Source of the DNA: Owenia fusiformis
Lineage: Eukaryota; Annelida; Polychaeta; Sabellida; Oweniidae
Direction of reading: 5' to 3'
DNA length: 64,000 bases
Assembly: GCA_903813345.2 (NCBI GenBank)
Contig: CAIIXF020000001.1
Location: 38,035,366 to 38,099,365, forward strand
Under the pieces are notes generated by a model. That model saw only the letters and a program-made list of their open reading frames with translations, was not told where the DNA came from and searched no databases. Positions within the stretch are counted from its first letter, which is position 1. The number at the start of each line of letters is the position of its first letter. Positions 1 through 10,634 of the stretch are shown here, in pieces. A program made the translations under genes and the position numbers.

Positions 1-30
1 AAATCTGCCTTCGATTCTGTAGCTACATGT

Positions 31-965
31 ACAGGGTGGTCCAAAATATTGGAAAAAACTTTTGAGATTTCTCCCCAATACACCATTTTTATTTCAGTCT
101 TGCCTTTTCGATGCTTTAACCCTTAACCTTTTACACCTCATAATCAATAATACCTCATATTTCGATGACAGCCTGTATCTTTACTGCTACATTGTTCATC
201 ACATTTGATAATAATTCTGGTGGAATGTTTTGGATTTATCTTTGGATGTTGCCCTTAAGTTGTTCTTGGTCTTTTTGCTTGGAATGGGCATTAAAACACT
301 CCTTTAAATAACCACAGAGAAAGATGTTTGGTGATGGTGATGGCAGAACAAACACAGAGAATCAGGTCAAGTATCGGCAAATGCTTCAGGAGTTACCTTC
401 CAGAGTTACGCAGGCTAGCCTGGAGACCAAATGATATCCAAATGAAAACACAGTGGTGTCAAATTGATTGAGCTCCTCTACACACAACAAATGCTACAAA
501 AGAATCCAAACCGATGCAGTTTCTTGAAACGTCTGACCTCTCTGTATATAGGGGCTATAAGACATTGTGAGAGCCTCCCTTTTCACCAGATTTGATGGCC
601 CATACTTTTTCTCTGGGGCTATTTGAAGGACCATTTGTATGCTAAACCCAAGTTAAGAGACCTAGAACAACTTAAGACCAGCATCCAAACAGAAATCAAA
701 ACATTCCACCAGAAATATCAAATGTGATGAAAAATGTAGTAGTAAGAATGCAGACTGTCATTGAAATATGAGGTTACATTGATTATATGGTGTAAAAGGT
801 AAAGGGGTTAAAGTATCAAAAAGGCAAAACTGAATTAAAAACTGTATACAGGGGGAAAAACTTACATGTTTTGACTACAAGACCATGCAAAAAATATCTA
901 AAAATATTGATTGGTTTGTCTATGCTGTTAATATACTTTTGGGTACATTGTTTGAGACACCCTAT
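31..965 (+). mobile_element. Decayed mariner-type element with broken transposase
   Basis: It begins ACAGGGTGGTCCAAAA, a mariner-type end. An inner inverted repeat pairs about 90-135 with about 785-840. Fragments of a Tc1/mariner transposase C-terminus remain: SPDLMAHTFSL then, after a frameshift, WGYLKDHLYAKPKLRDLEQL ending at TGA 725-727. The right end is blurred; 965 is approximate. Confidence 0.65.
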
Positions 966-999
966 GCACTGTACATGACTTCATGTTTAGCTATTTCAG

Positions 1000-2090
1000 C
1001 TATCGGGCCATCTTTGACTTCACATAGAAAATTTCTCTTGATAGCGATATTCTCTCTTCCAAAATAAAATTAAAGTATTTTGAATAACCACTTTGATTGA
1101 AAACATTCTAGCTACAATGAATGAATGAATCCGCCAATATATCCTAGATTCTTTGGTGTAGCAGCTTTATTTGAAATTCAGTCTTTTGTGTTTAAATGTA
1201 TCATATTCCACTTTTGCTATAGGTTTTTGCATACATGTATACTGGAATGATGTCAGTAGTTTAAAATTTAGGAAAATGAATAGGCATAATATTGCAATTC
1301 AAAACCAATAAGGCTGCCATTTAGAAAGTTATCATAATGAGTAAAATATCAAAATTCAGAATTGTTCAGTATAATGCATATTTCTGTCTGAAAAAATGAT
1401 ATTCCATACACGGACACAAGATATCTCAGCTTATACATCAGATTGATTCAGTACTGTGCATATTCATGACAAATTTGAACCAAAGGTGGGTGTAACCATA
1501 GTTACAGTGTTTGTAGCTCCTATAGCAATCACAAGATTTGTGAAGATGGTGGACAACTAAGGTAAGTTTTTGCTCTCTCCTGTCTTGGTTAGTTTGCTAA
1601 TTGGTAATAAATATCACAAAATATAATAATTAATAGTCTTAATGATGTTTTTGAAATTTAGATTGGAAGTCAGATTACTTTGTTTAAAAATATATTTCAG
1701 GTTTTTTATAAAAAAGGTTTATGCAACATATCAGATCAAAGAAGGTAGTAGAACTCAAGGAAAAATATATTTATGTTAATTTTTCAATTTTTTATGGAAA
1801 GTAATAATGATATTTTTCTAAAAAGTGTAGGTTGGCTGATCTGTATTGATTCAACAAATACAAGTTTGAGTAGCTGTAAGCAGCTGAGAGTAAGTAAAGG
1901 TGAGCAAACTATTGTAAAGTTATATGAAAAATTTATGCAAAACATAATCACCAAGTAATAAATGGAAACATGCATTCAATCATTTGCATTCTTGTTTGAC
2001 TATTATTTATTCCAAGTAAACACCTGTCCATAAAATGATTAACTACATGTATATATATATTTATCCCATATTTCGTAGTGTTATAGGTAA
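1000..2090. other. Spacer without recognised feature
   Basis: No exon, repeat array or inverted repeat could be supported here; only short chance reading frames on both strands. Confidence 0.5.
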
Positions 2091-2139
2091 ATAACATGCG
2101 GGTATATAACCGATATCTGAGCTAAGCGGGTGATATATA

Positions 2140-3408
2140 CAGGGTGGGCCAAAAAAAATGCCACTTTTTTTCAAAATGCTATAACTTTTTTATTTAATTT
2201 TTGATAGAAAATTATAATTTGCATACCAAATATGTCACCAGCGTCTCTCTTAACCTTCTGCACTCTGACTTATTTCAGCAAATATATCCCACGCATCTGA
2301 CTTATTTTTCAAAAATGATATGCCTGGACTAAATAATTAATATCTCGATAACTACTGAATGAATCTGGATAAAATTTTCACAAAGGGAAGATACACTAGC
2401 GTGGCTCATGAGAAAAATGTTCTCATGAATTTTTTTCGTACATAAACACGACTGGGCATAAATATACCATGAATACTCCTCCGGAATCCGCCGTTTCACC
2501 CCTCGGGAGATTCAACGTCTGGTCAGAATCCAAAACTGAATTTGCAGCGATCGAATGTTCATCTTTTCAGTTCAGAAAATATTCTAGTTTCTATTTTCGA
2601 TGACCATTATCGGCTTCCAAGAGCCTAAAGAGCTCGAAAATCGCAATCCATTTCCTCCACATTTTCGTTGTGATCGTATTTTGCCGTCATTTTGTACGAT
2701 TTGTTCACTAAAAACGACTTAAACACTGTTTAAATTGTTGAATTAAGAAATATTTTTCGAAACATCGCCATCTCTAGGTCAACAGGAAGTCACCTACTAA
2801 GGACTGAATAAATCGGGCAATCTAATTGGATCATAAGAACGGCGGGAAAAAGTAAAGTTTTCAAAAGTTAGATTTGTGTCGTCCGGATCCGCCGGTGGAT
2901 TCTGGCGGTAGTTTTGAATGGGCGGATGCGGTCGCCGGTGGTCTGCTAAAGGTTAAACATGTGGTGTGTCATGAGAAATAGGCATAATTTGCAAAATGTT
3001 CCTGAACTGATACGGTCTGATGATCGCCAAGCTAATAGCCCTGATGCGAACACTAGTGAGTATAGGGTATGGAAAGGTCTCCAGTAGATTGTATGAAGGC
3101 ACCCAATCTAGAAAATTGCCCAACTAAAGCTGACAATTAAGACAGGTTGAAAGAAACTTAGCTAACACTTCACGGATACTGATTTATCAGCAAGGCAACT
3201 AAGACTAAAATCTATCATCAAAGAGGGTGGCGGACCAATTGAACTCCTCTTTTAGATCAAATATAATTCAAGTTGAAGGGCTTGTTACATTATATTATTA
3301 CTAAGAACCCCTGGCACTATACAACTTCAAAATTTGGGGTATATAGGTTGGAAAATAAAAAAGTTATAGTGTCTTGAAAAAAAGTGGCGTTTTTTTTGGC
3401 CCACCCTG
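2140..3408 (+). mobile_element. Mariner relic with about 55-bp inverted repeats, carrying a nested insertion
   Basis: Ends CAGGGTGGGCCAAAAAAAA and TTTTTTTTGGCCCACCCTG are flanked by TA on both sides. The inverted repeats extend to ATAACTTTTTTATTT. A transposase scrap at 3022-3087 reads SPDANTSEYRVWKGLQ before a stop. Removing the nested segment leaves about 566 bp, so it is also internally deleted. Confidence 0.8.
2250..2956. mobile_element. TTAA-flanked insertion inside the mariner, piggyBac-like
   Basis: The segment starts TTAACCTT and ends AAGGTTAA, the target and end pattern of piggyBac elements. It is GC-richer than the host element and has internal inverted pieces (GGAATCCGCC, GGATCCGCCGGTGG). 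No transposase is present. Confidence 0.45.
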
Positions 3409-3410
3409 TA

Positions 3411-3505
3411 TATCTCCCGATGAGGTGAGCGGGAGATATATATATCACGGGCTCATCAGCAATCCCCGGGAATTTCTTTCTGTGCTTTTTTGAATTCCCG
3501 GGATA
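3411..3505. repeat. ATAT-centred CCCG/CGGG palindromic repeat
   Basis: CTCCCGATGAGG, GCGGGAGATATATATATC, then CCCCGGGAATT and GAATTCCCGGG form overlapping palindromes. It adjoins the mariner; a related piece (GCGGGTATATAACC) lies on its other side at 2098-2137, so the mariner landed in this repeat. Confidence 0.55.
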
Positions 3506-3722
3506 TAATCTGGCTCTATTTGATAAATATTAATTTTGTACACTGTCAAATGTTAAAAGCTGTTGAATTTTAAAAAACAAAAATTGTTGAGGACTTTAAA
3601 TTGAGATAAAATATTCATGTTTTGATTGTAATTATCGTTTGTAATTATTACATTAGGGTTTCCTAACATTCAATGCATATTTAATTCTCATAATCTACCT
3701 AAATCAGTTATTGAATTCTCGA

Positions 3723-3832
3723 TTTTTGATACAGGGTACATCCCTCGGTAAATACAATATATCAACCCTTGGTCCCTGCAGTCCCTTGGGTAGATATATT
3801 GTATTTCCCTCAGATATACCCTGTATCAAAAA
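3723..3832. repeat. Near-perfect 110-bp hairpin repeat
   Basis: TTTTTGATACAGGGTA pairs with TATACCCTGTATCAAAAA, and AATACAATATATC with its complement, around CTGCAG at 3776-3781. A second member lies at 49780-49893. Confidence 0.85.
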
Positions 3833-4126
3833 CCTCCCATCAAATAACCTCTTTATATTCATGGTTGTACTTGCCATACTGATCCATTGCTTAGATACAG
3901 CAAATCACTTAATACGATGACCAAAGATATTAACATGACCAAGCATCAATGACAGTATGGTTGCATAACAGGATTATGAAATGTCTCTGAAATGAAGCAG
4001 ATCTAATTGGGATTATTGACTGAATGATATAAAATAATAATGTTTTGATCATAACAGAGTGTATTCACAAATGTGTTGTTCCACAAAGTAAACATAAAGA
4101 TGATATTTGTTAATCTACGTAAGCTA

Positions 4127-4132
4127 TTTATT
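4127..4132 (-). terminator. Candidate poly(A) signal of the serpin gene
   Basis: AATAAA on the minus strand, about 76 bases after the exon 4 stop codon. Confidence 0.45.
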
Positions 4133-4207
4133 TGAAGATATCTGTACTAAAGGAACATAAATAGGCATATTCATGTCATGTGTCAGATAACTCCATTTGT
4201 TTTTCAT

Positions 4208-4408
4208 TTAAGGTTTAGCTGTGGCGGTAGTATTCTTTCCCTTCTTGTTTTTATTCTTGTTTTTATTTTTGTTCTTGACCTGACAGTTATCCTCCACTCT
4301 ATATTTCTCCACACAATCTTCCGTCAAACAGGATTCCCGGCAGTCATCTGCATTGCATTTTTTCTTCAACCTCCTCAAAACTACTTTTGGATCTTCAGGT
4401 TCACCTCT
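4208..4408 (-). CDS. Serpin exon 4: cysteine-rich and (KN)n basic tail, stop
   Basis: Acceptor cattattccag|AGAGGT, phase 0. It encodes RGEPEDPKVVLRRLKKKC, four more cysteines, then an alternating Lys-Asn run from a microsatellite and a short Thr/Ala end; stop TAA at 4208-4210. It could instead belong to an unrelated small gene, but phase, spacing and a poly(A) signal just downstream support the join. Confidence 0.55.
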   Translation of the reverse strand, partial: RGEPEDPKVVLRRLKKKCNADDCRESCLTEDCVEKYRVEDNCQVKNKNKNKNKNKKGKNTTATAKP

Positions 4409-7400
4409 CTGGAATAATGAGATATGTATAAGATATTGCATTAACTAGTAATGGGTACCTGTACAACAATGTCCATTCTTAATCAGTTCAAAACAGTTAT
4501 TGTGGACTTACAGCTTATTAAAACTGACTACATGTACATGTATATGTCCCACTGTGTATTACTGAATGTTTGAATGTTATATTTAAGGAATAAATAGTAC
4601 CCCAGACAGGCTGAATGTTGCAGTCATGTTTTTACTCTATATTTGCAATAGAACAACCATTCTCATTATTTTCATGTTTTATTTGAGACAATTTCCAACA
4701 TGGAAAAAAAATATTTTAACAAAATTCCTAAATTTTGGCGGCCTAAAGTCTTTCCAGATGTATTTGATGCCATATTAATTATTGCTGATTATTGTTATTC
4801 ATTTTGTCATATTCACTAATATTATTGCAGTGCATTAGGCCAATGAAAAACATGTCACTCTGAGTCACGTTTCCTCTGATAACGCACCTTTTTTTGCCAC
4901 CGTCACTCAGCATGCAACCCTGTGGCACGTAAATTGTACCATTTGAATATGTCAGGTTTCCCTGACAATTTCATGAAAGAATTTGACACAGCTATATAAA
5001 CACCTCTGAAGGATCTAATGCCGGGAATACTTGAAGTTGGAGAATTGTAACGTTTGAATTCATTTTGGACAGTATTGAACATTTTGATTGGGTTGAACTC
5101 GTGTCCGTTGACAAGAAGATAGACCTCCTCTATGTGCTACTTGGGTGGGCTTAATCTAGGGAACGCTTCACAAAACAAGACCCAGAGCAACAAGTTTTTT
5201 ATTCGCCTAATGCACTGTAATAATATTGAATATGACTAAAGTGAATAACAATAATCAGCCATAATTGTAAATATGGCAACAAATATATCTGGAAAGATTT
5301 TAAACGGCCGAAAATTCAATAGCCAGACAATATTTGAAATGACGTTAAAAGATCAATTGTTCAAGCAAAAACCTGTATTTTTTGACAGTGGAGTGTTTTT
5401 GAAAAAAGCCTGTCAAAATCATAAAATTGGAAATTTTGATAAAATATTTATTTTCCATGTTGGAAATTGTCTCTAGAATAAATCTTGAAAATTTCAAAAA
5501 GAATGGATGTGTTTTCTTAAACATTATAGAGAAAAGAATATATATCTATCTCAAATTATATTGTTACCATTCAAAAGATGACCATTAAATTGACAATGTG
5601 TAAAATTTTCAGATTTTTTTGATGTTCATAATAACATACCCTTTTTGTAGGATCCCTGAACTGGAATTTGCATCCACAACATTGCTTAGCTGGAGTACCA
5701 TTAAACATCTTCATACAGGGCTCACTAGTCATGCAAGACTTAACCTTTTTGGCAATGGCTATAAGGAATAATACCAGTGAGTATAAAACAATGAACATTA
5801 CATTACAAATATATTAATATTAGAGAAAAGTTAGATTTAGTCATGGATTTCATGATGTTATAGCACCAAAAATAGTCTTATAAATAATAACTTCATGAAC
5901 TTCTCTCATTTGTCCATTATGTTAATTGCCTAGTTCATGTGTCACTCATAACTCACTTGCTTTGGTAATATGCCCCATGAACAATATGACTTTTGATTTT
6001 TTGTGGCGTATCAAAAATAAGAATGGTCTGTCCACCCTTAAGGTCACAGGTCCACCTCCAATACTTATTGCTTGGGCTAAGACCGTCACTGCAGCTGCTT
6101 CTGTCCCTGAAAGCATTAAAATAGATACGAGTAAGATTGAAACTTGCTTTTGTGATATGTCCAGTAAACAAGATGGTCCTTGACAACTCCAGGGGAATGA
6201 ACAATAAGAATGATCAGTAAATTCTGATAGCCCCCCCATTTTAATTATTATTGAAGTCGTTGTGAATGTTGTGATATTTCAGTAGATTTGAAAAGTTTAT
6301 CTCTACAAACATTTCACTTTTTGGACCACCCATACATAGTTAATGTTATTGTTGCTGGTTTTAAGGTTTTACAAATGTTAATCTGTTTTCACTAAGCTAG
6401 TATTTTACATAAAGGTATCACGGAACAAAAGAAAATCGGAACAGTTCGGAACATTTGGTTTCGGAACGGAACAATTTCAGAATGGTTTGGAACAGAGTGA
6501 CTGCATCTATTACATTAAAATAAGTTCTTCAAAACTCTTCAATGAGAAATGGTGAAAATATGAACTTCTTTCAGTGCAAAAAATGTTGTTTTGTGGTGAT
6601 TTTAGGACCAAAAGCTGTGAAAGGGTAAGATTTTCTTGTTTCAGAACCGAATCGAAATGTTGAATTTTTGTTCTGTGTTCCGTTCCGAGAGCCTAATTCC
6701 TTGGATCGGAACGAAATAGGGTATTGTGACACTTCTAATTTTACAAGCCCTTGTTAATTTGAAAAACTCTTCTTAAAAAGAATTCTTATTGATTACAATT
6801 AATGGTTCAATGAATCTTATGTTACTTTACCTTCTTCATTAACTTCAACAAATGTCTGGTGGATGACTTTGTTAAAAAACAGACCACATGTGTCCGAATT
6901 ATGACAGATTCTAGAGAAATTAGCTACAAAAGAAAACACATCCACCATCCCAAGATTTCTCAGATGTCCTACCAACTCAGATCTCCATTTAATCAGCAAT
7001 TTTGGGAAGTACAGATTCACCTCGCGATTGTCTTCTGTAAAGTTATGGCAGTCAATTTCTTTTTGTATAGATGCTAACTTGGTTGCGTTAAGTTTCTCCT
7101 CAAGGTCTTTTAGTGTTTTGAGTCCGTCCCCACTGTTACTCACTGGAAGCATTATGATCATACTGACTTCATCTCCTTTGTAGGGTAGTTCAAGAATATG
7201 GGCATCAAGGTCTTTATCTTTAATATATACATGTCTTTGGCTCTCATTAAAGCTTTGCATCATCATATTCACAGTAATTCTCTTACCAGGAGAGTAAAAT
7301 GGAGCAGGCTTTGTGTTTTTGGTATCAAATGTATGTTTCCAGTCAGCTTTGAAGTATATGGCATTGACAAGAATTAGAATAGTTAAAGAGTTTACATCAA

Positions 7401-7944
7401 CTGAACTTAGGACATCTTTCAGCTTGCCTTCTGTCTTATTTGATATCCATTCATTTATTTCTTTAAGAGCCACACTTGCTTGGTGAGCATAATCATATTC
7501 TTTAATCTGAGCACTGTAGTAGTTAATAACATCATCCAAATATGTTTGGTCAATTTTAAATTTAGAATTTGGGAAAAGATTGTTTGCAGATTTAAGGACG
7601 TACTGTGTGTTTCTTCCATTTATATCATTTAATAACTGTCTAAATAAACAATGGTAATTTTGACCACTCTTAAATTTCAAGGTGTTTTCCATTTGTCTAG
7701 CTGTATTTCCTCCAGTTCCCAGTTGAGCCATAGCCAAGGCTGTAGAGATGCTGAATGGACTAAAGAAAATATTCTCATCAGTTGCGTTATTGTTTAACAT
7801 TTCCTTTAGCAAGTCCATAGCAAAACTATTGATTGAATGTTCCAAACTCTTGATTGGATACTGATGTTCATCATCACATTGCCCAGAAACGTGATATATT
7901 TGCAGGCAGAGGATACCTATAACCAATATAAATACCTCCTTCAT
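4208..7944 (-). CDS. Secreted serpin with reactive-loop exon and cysteine-rich C-terminal extension (whole gene)
   Basis: Serpin-fold protein, predicted secreted and probably a serine-protease inhibitor. Coding exons on the minus strand are 7944-6831, 6106-5957, 5758-5640 and 4408-4208; phases (1, 1, 0) join to 527 residues. Residues 1-21 form a signal peptide. Serpin hallmarks are NAIYFKADW, the breach motif FVEVNEEG at the exon 1 end, the hinge GTEAAAV and the C-terminal RPFLFLIRHKK...ILFMGHI. The Ala-rich hinge is typical of inhibitory serpins. By alpha-1-antitrypsin spacing P1 falls near Ser in AQAISIGG, so a trypsin-like target is unlikely; this is inference. The loop and tail are on separate exons. 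If the donor at 5956 is ignored, translation stops at 5946 and gives a normal 424-residue serpin; if used, about 100 residues with ten cysteines and a KN-repeat tail are added. The family is certain; which end is used is not. Confidence 0.9.
4685..5474. repeat. Large foldback element in serpin intron 3
   Basis: The left arm 4685-4841 and right arm 5205-5474 are inverted copies (outer GAGACAATTTCCAACATGG, inner TGCAGTGCATTAGGC and complements). The right arm carries about 110 extra bases. Confidence 0.8.
5550..5620. repeat. 70-bp dispersed repeat, copy next to serpin exon 3
   Basis: AAATTATATTGTTACCATTC and the following 45 bases recur at 9423-9490 with few differences. Confidence 0.75.
5640..5758 (-). 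CDS. Serpin exon 3: cysteine-rich extension, first half
   Basis: Acceptor ccttatag|CCATTG and donor AAAAGG|gtatgt bound 119 nt, phase 1-0. It reads IAKKVKSCMTSEPC, QCCGC and RDPTKR, with five cysteines. The phase matches the exon 2 donor and would also match the exon 1 donor, so exon 3 could replace the reactive-loop exon in an alternative transcript. Confidence 0.6.
5957..6106 (-). CDS. Serpin exon 2: reactive centre loop and C-terminal beta strands
   Basis: Acceptor tgctttcag|GGACAG at 6107 restores the hinge GTEAAAV. The exon carries the loop, VDRPFLFLIRHKK and ILFMGHITKA. It is exactly 150 nt in phase 1-1, with donor GCAA|gtgagt at 5956. Without splicing, translation continues SEL and stops at 5946-5948. 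Confidence 0.9.
6143..6185 (-). pseudogene. Relic of a second serpin reactive-loop exon
   Basis: In the intron just upstream of the functional loop exon, the minus strand reads TILFTGHITKAS, matching VILFMGHITKAS of that exon with about 27 of 39 bases identical, including the stretch that forms its donor. No hinge or loop can be read further upstream. This is the 3-prime remainder of a duplicated exon. Confidence 0.65.
6405..6745. repeat. GGAAC/GTTCC-rich dispersed repeat in serpin intron 1
   Basis: Many GGAACGGAAC-like words occur at the left and GTTCCGTTCC at the right, with ends GGTATCACGGAAC and GGTATTGTGACAC, suggesting an old MITE. A lone mariner-like end (TTTTTGGACCACCC) lies at 6317-6330. 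Confidence 0.4.
6831..7944 (-). CDS. Serpin exon 1: signal peptide and most of the serpin core
   Basis: One long exon encodes residues 1-371 from the ATG at 7944-7942 to a phase-1 donor (GAAG|gtaaag) inside the EEG hinge. Open reading beyond the donor ends at 6817 and lacks the reactive loop, so the splice is required. Several N-glycosylation sequons (NNAT, NKTE, NESQ, NFTE) fit a secreted protein. Confidence 0.92.
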
Positions 7945-8867
7945 TCTCTAAATCTTGAATTGTTGTGTCAGTGGAAATTGATGTACGCAGTTCAGTTGAT
8001 TGTAGGAGCTAGTGATATACTTTGTTTAGCTCTAAACCCTAATGAAGCTTCAAATTATGTATGGCTTATTCAAGTTATTTAATGATTTGTTTGCTAATAT
8101 AATATCATTGAGATTCATAGCTATATCCTTTTAACGTTAGCTATGCCATGATGCCTTTTTGATATTTATTCTTGATTTTTCTGAATTGTTATTTGGTCAC
8201 TCATTAAAATTATGTAAGTATAATTAAAGTTATTTTGTTGTACTTAGTTATATGATTATTTCTTGGTGATTTCTTGTTGATTTAAATAGAATATAGTGTA
8301 AGAATATATACATTATGTATGTTATTTAAATTGTGGTATTTGCCTCGAATATTAAATATGCATGTTATATGTGTTTTTGTTTAACCAGACAATTAATTTA
8401 TTCTATACAACAGATATCAATTTAATTGTGCCATGTAAGCATATAACGAGGATAGAAGCGGCACTGTTATATGTCTAATCGTAAGTTAAGTTAATACCCA
8501 AGTTTTGTCAAAACCCAAGCTCCATTTGGTGCCTCATCCATTATCAATTCTGTCAAATAATTCAATGATATGATAATCTAAGTGCAGCTGACAAAGTGAC
8601 AAGCTGGAAGGATTGGTATCGATATGGAGAACTGAATTCAACAATGTTTTTCTCTTAAACCAATCATTGAAAACATTCTGTAAAAAAACACTGTATTTTA
8701 TGTAATGTGGACTGATTGACAACAATCTAATGCGGAAATTATTTAGAAATATTTTATATAACTGTTTTTGTTAACATTTTTTGTTTTTTTTAGTGCAATT
8801 GTTTTTGCTCTTTTCTACCAATTCTTGAGAATGAAATAAAATGTCTTTCTGAACAAAATAGCATACA
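7945..8867. other. Upstream region of the serpin gene, no gene seen
   Basis: About 30 untranslated bases precede the serpin ATG. No strong TATA box or array is visible. The plus-strand frame at 7837-8082 is antisense to the signal-peptide exon. Confidence 0.4.
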
Positions 8868-9128
8868 CAGTGGCGTAGCGTGGGTATTTTATGAGTGTAC
8901 GCCACAAGTGAGCGAATCGAACGAGCTTTGAAAAAATTAGATTGTTTTTGAAGCGTTCGGGGCGTTTTAAAATATGAAATTCCGACTACGAAAAATAATA
9001 TGGATTAATAAAATGTTAGGCCATTACTTCAGAATATTAAACGTGGGTCATTTCAATATTAAAAATTCACTTTTCTCTAAATGAGAGTACGCTATGGCGT
9101 TTTATGCGTATATGACGCTACGACACTG
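8868..9128. mobile_element. hAT-like MITE (CAGTGGCGTAGC ends)
   Basis: The left end CAGTGGCGTAGCGTG pairs with the right end ACGCTACGACACTG. Flanks (gcataca, atataca) look like a worn target duplication. It is 261 bp with no coding capacity. Confidence 0.65.
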
Positions 9129-9422
9129 ATATACAACATGTTTTTAGACCTGTCAATATTATAGTCATACAAAGGAATTTTTGGTTGATTTTAAAAAAGT
9201 ATTCAAAAAATTAAAACAAAATTCCCCCAAAATTTCAACCAAAATTTCCTTTGTACAATTACAATATTGAGAGACCTAAACATGTTGTGTTTATGTCATT
9301 TTGTTCCAATGAGGTTCGGAAAGATGTTTCATTTCACTTTGGAAACGTGATACCAAGAACAAAACAGTGTTTGATGTTTTTTCTAAAGCAATATACTGTA
9401 GATGAAAGTAAATATTTATTTT

Positions 9423-9490
9423 TTAAATTATATTGTTACCATTCAAAAGATGACCATTAAATTGATGATGTGTTAAATTTTTAGATTTTT
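9423..9490. repeat. Second copy of the 70-bp serpin-intron repeat
   Basis: It contains TTCAAAAGATGACCATTAAA exactly as at 5572-5591, in the same orientation. No serpin exon was found beside this copy. Confidence 0.75.
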
Positions 9491-9574
9491 TTATGACTGG
9501 TTTAAGAAAAACCTGTGTTCAAAAAGTTCTCCATATGGATACTATACCACACCTTTCCAAATTCAAAGTCTTTC

Positions 9575-9690
9575 GTTTTAAAGGTAAGTTTTTGTGAACG
9601 GTGTTCAGTGGTTGGTGTTCGGCATTTGGTTGTTGATGGTTGGCATCTTTAACAAATGGCAGGTAGTGACATTCTGCATGTTAATGGCTT
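9575..9690. repeat. Partial copy of the GTCACC-hairpin family
   Basis: It carries the family core: GGTGTTCGGCATTTGG, GGCATCTTTAACAAATGGCA, GGTAGTGACATTCTGCATG. Terminal hairpins are missing. Confidence 0.6.
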
Positions 9691-10634
9691 GCTTTATAAT
9701 TAAAAAAAATCAGTCACTGATATTTTTTGTAGTTCCAATATAAAATAGAGGTCAAATTATTAAACTATTCAATGAAGAAAAATAGAAAAATTCGATCATT
9801 CAGTTTTGAATGTAATACACCCTCTTAATCCTCTCCCTAAAATATTTTCTAACATTATGCAAGTGGTGATTAAATGGTCAATGTTAACTTAGTGTGTAGG
9901 AAAATAATGTTAGAAGATTTAAGGTTTATTATGGTTCCATCTATTTATCATTCAATAGCTTAAATTGCATTTTTACCTGGAAACACGAAATAATGTGAAC
10001 AATAAAGTGGATGTCATTTTATATTTTTAAAAATTCATGACATAACAAAAGTTTACAATCAAGCAAAATGTGAGTGTTTGCAATAACAATCAATACATTA
10101 AGGCCATTTCTGGATGCATTACTGGGTAGGTTATAATTCATTCAATTTATTTAAATTATGTTTTTGGTCTAAAAAACTTTAAATTTTTAAAAAGTGAGAT
10201 ATCACAAATTTTTATGTCCTAAAGCTGAACACTTGTAAAATAATTAGCCATTAGCTAAAGCATGGAACCATCTTTTGACACATACAGTCTATATATTATT
10301 AAAACCTCAAATATACTATTCTATAACTCAATCTTTTCTGGACGGACAATGTGAAAAACATCAGATATTCATAAACTTTTTAAAAACTGGTAGAATAAGT
10401 GTAATTATCTAGATACAAGTAGTGTTTAGCAGAAAAACTTTCTTCACACATGGACAGTTTTTCACTGATTTCTTTAATCTTTTCAAGATATATTTTGACA
10501 TGGAATGAATCTTATAATAAAATGTAAATAAAGAAAGCATAAAAAAGTCTGCAATAATGAAGATAGGAGGATACTGAATTGCTACACACTCTGGCATGTC
10601 TGGTGCAACAAAAGGTAGAGGCATCTCTTAGAGA
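9691..10634. other. 3-prime flank of the coiled-coil/zinc-module gene
   Basis: Includes the presumed 3-prime untranslated region (10400-10634, with minus-strand ATTAAA at 10473-10478). The minus frame 10409-10624 is judged chance. Nothing else was identified. Confidence 0.4.

Noticed and set aside
1540-1566. Start exon suggested by ATGGTGGACAACTAAG|gtaagt
   Set aside because: The frame stops after four codons and no partner exon follows.
5946-5957. C-terminal ASEL of the short serpin form as an ER-retention signal
   Set aside because: It is not a K/HDEL-type tetrapeptide, and the residues come from reading through a good donor.
7837-8082. 81-codon plus-strand frame over the serpin start
   Set aside because: Antisense shadow of the signal-peptide region, with no homology.
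10409-10624. 71-codon minus-strand frame just after the coiled-coil gene
   Set aside because: It lies in the likely 3-prime untranslated region and has no recognisable features.
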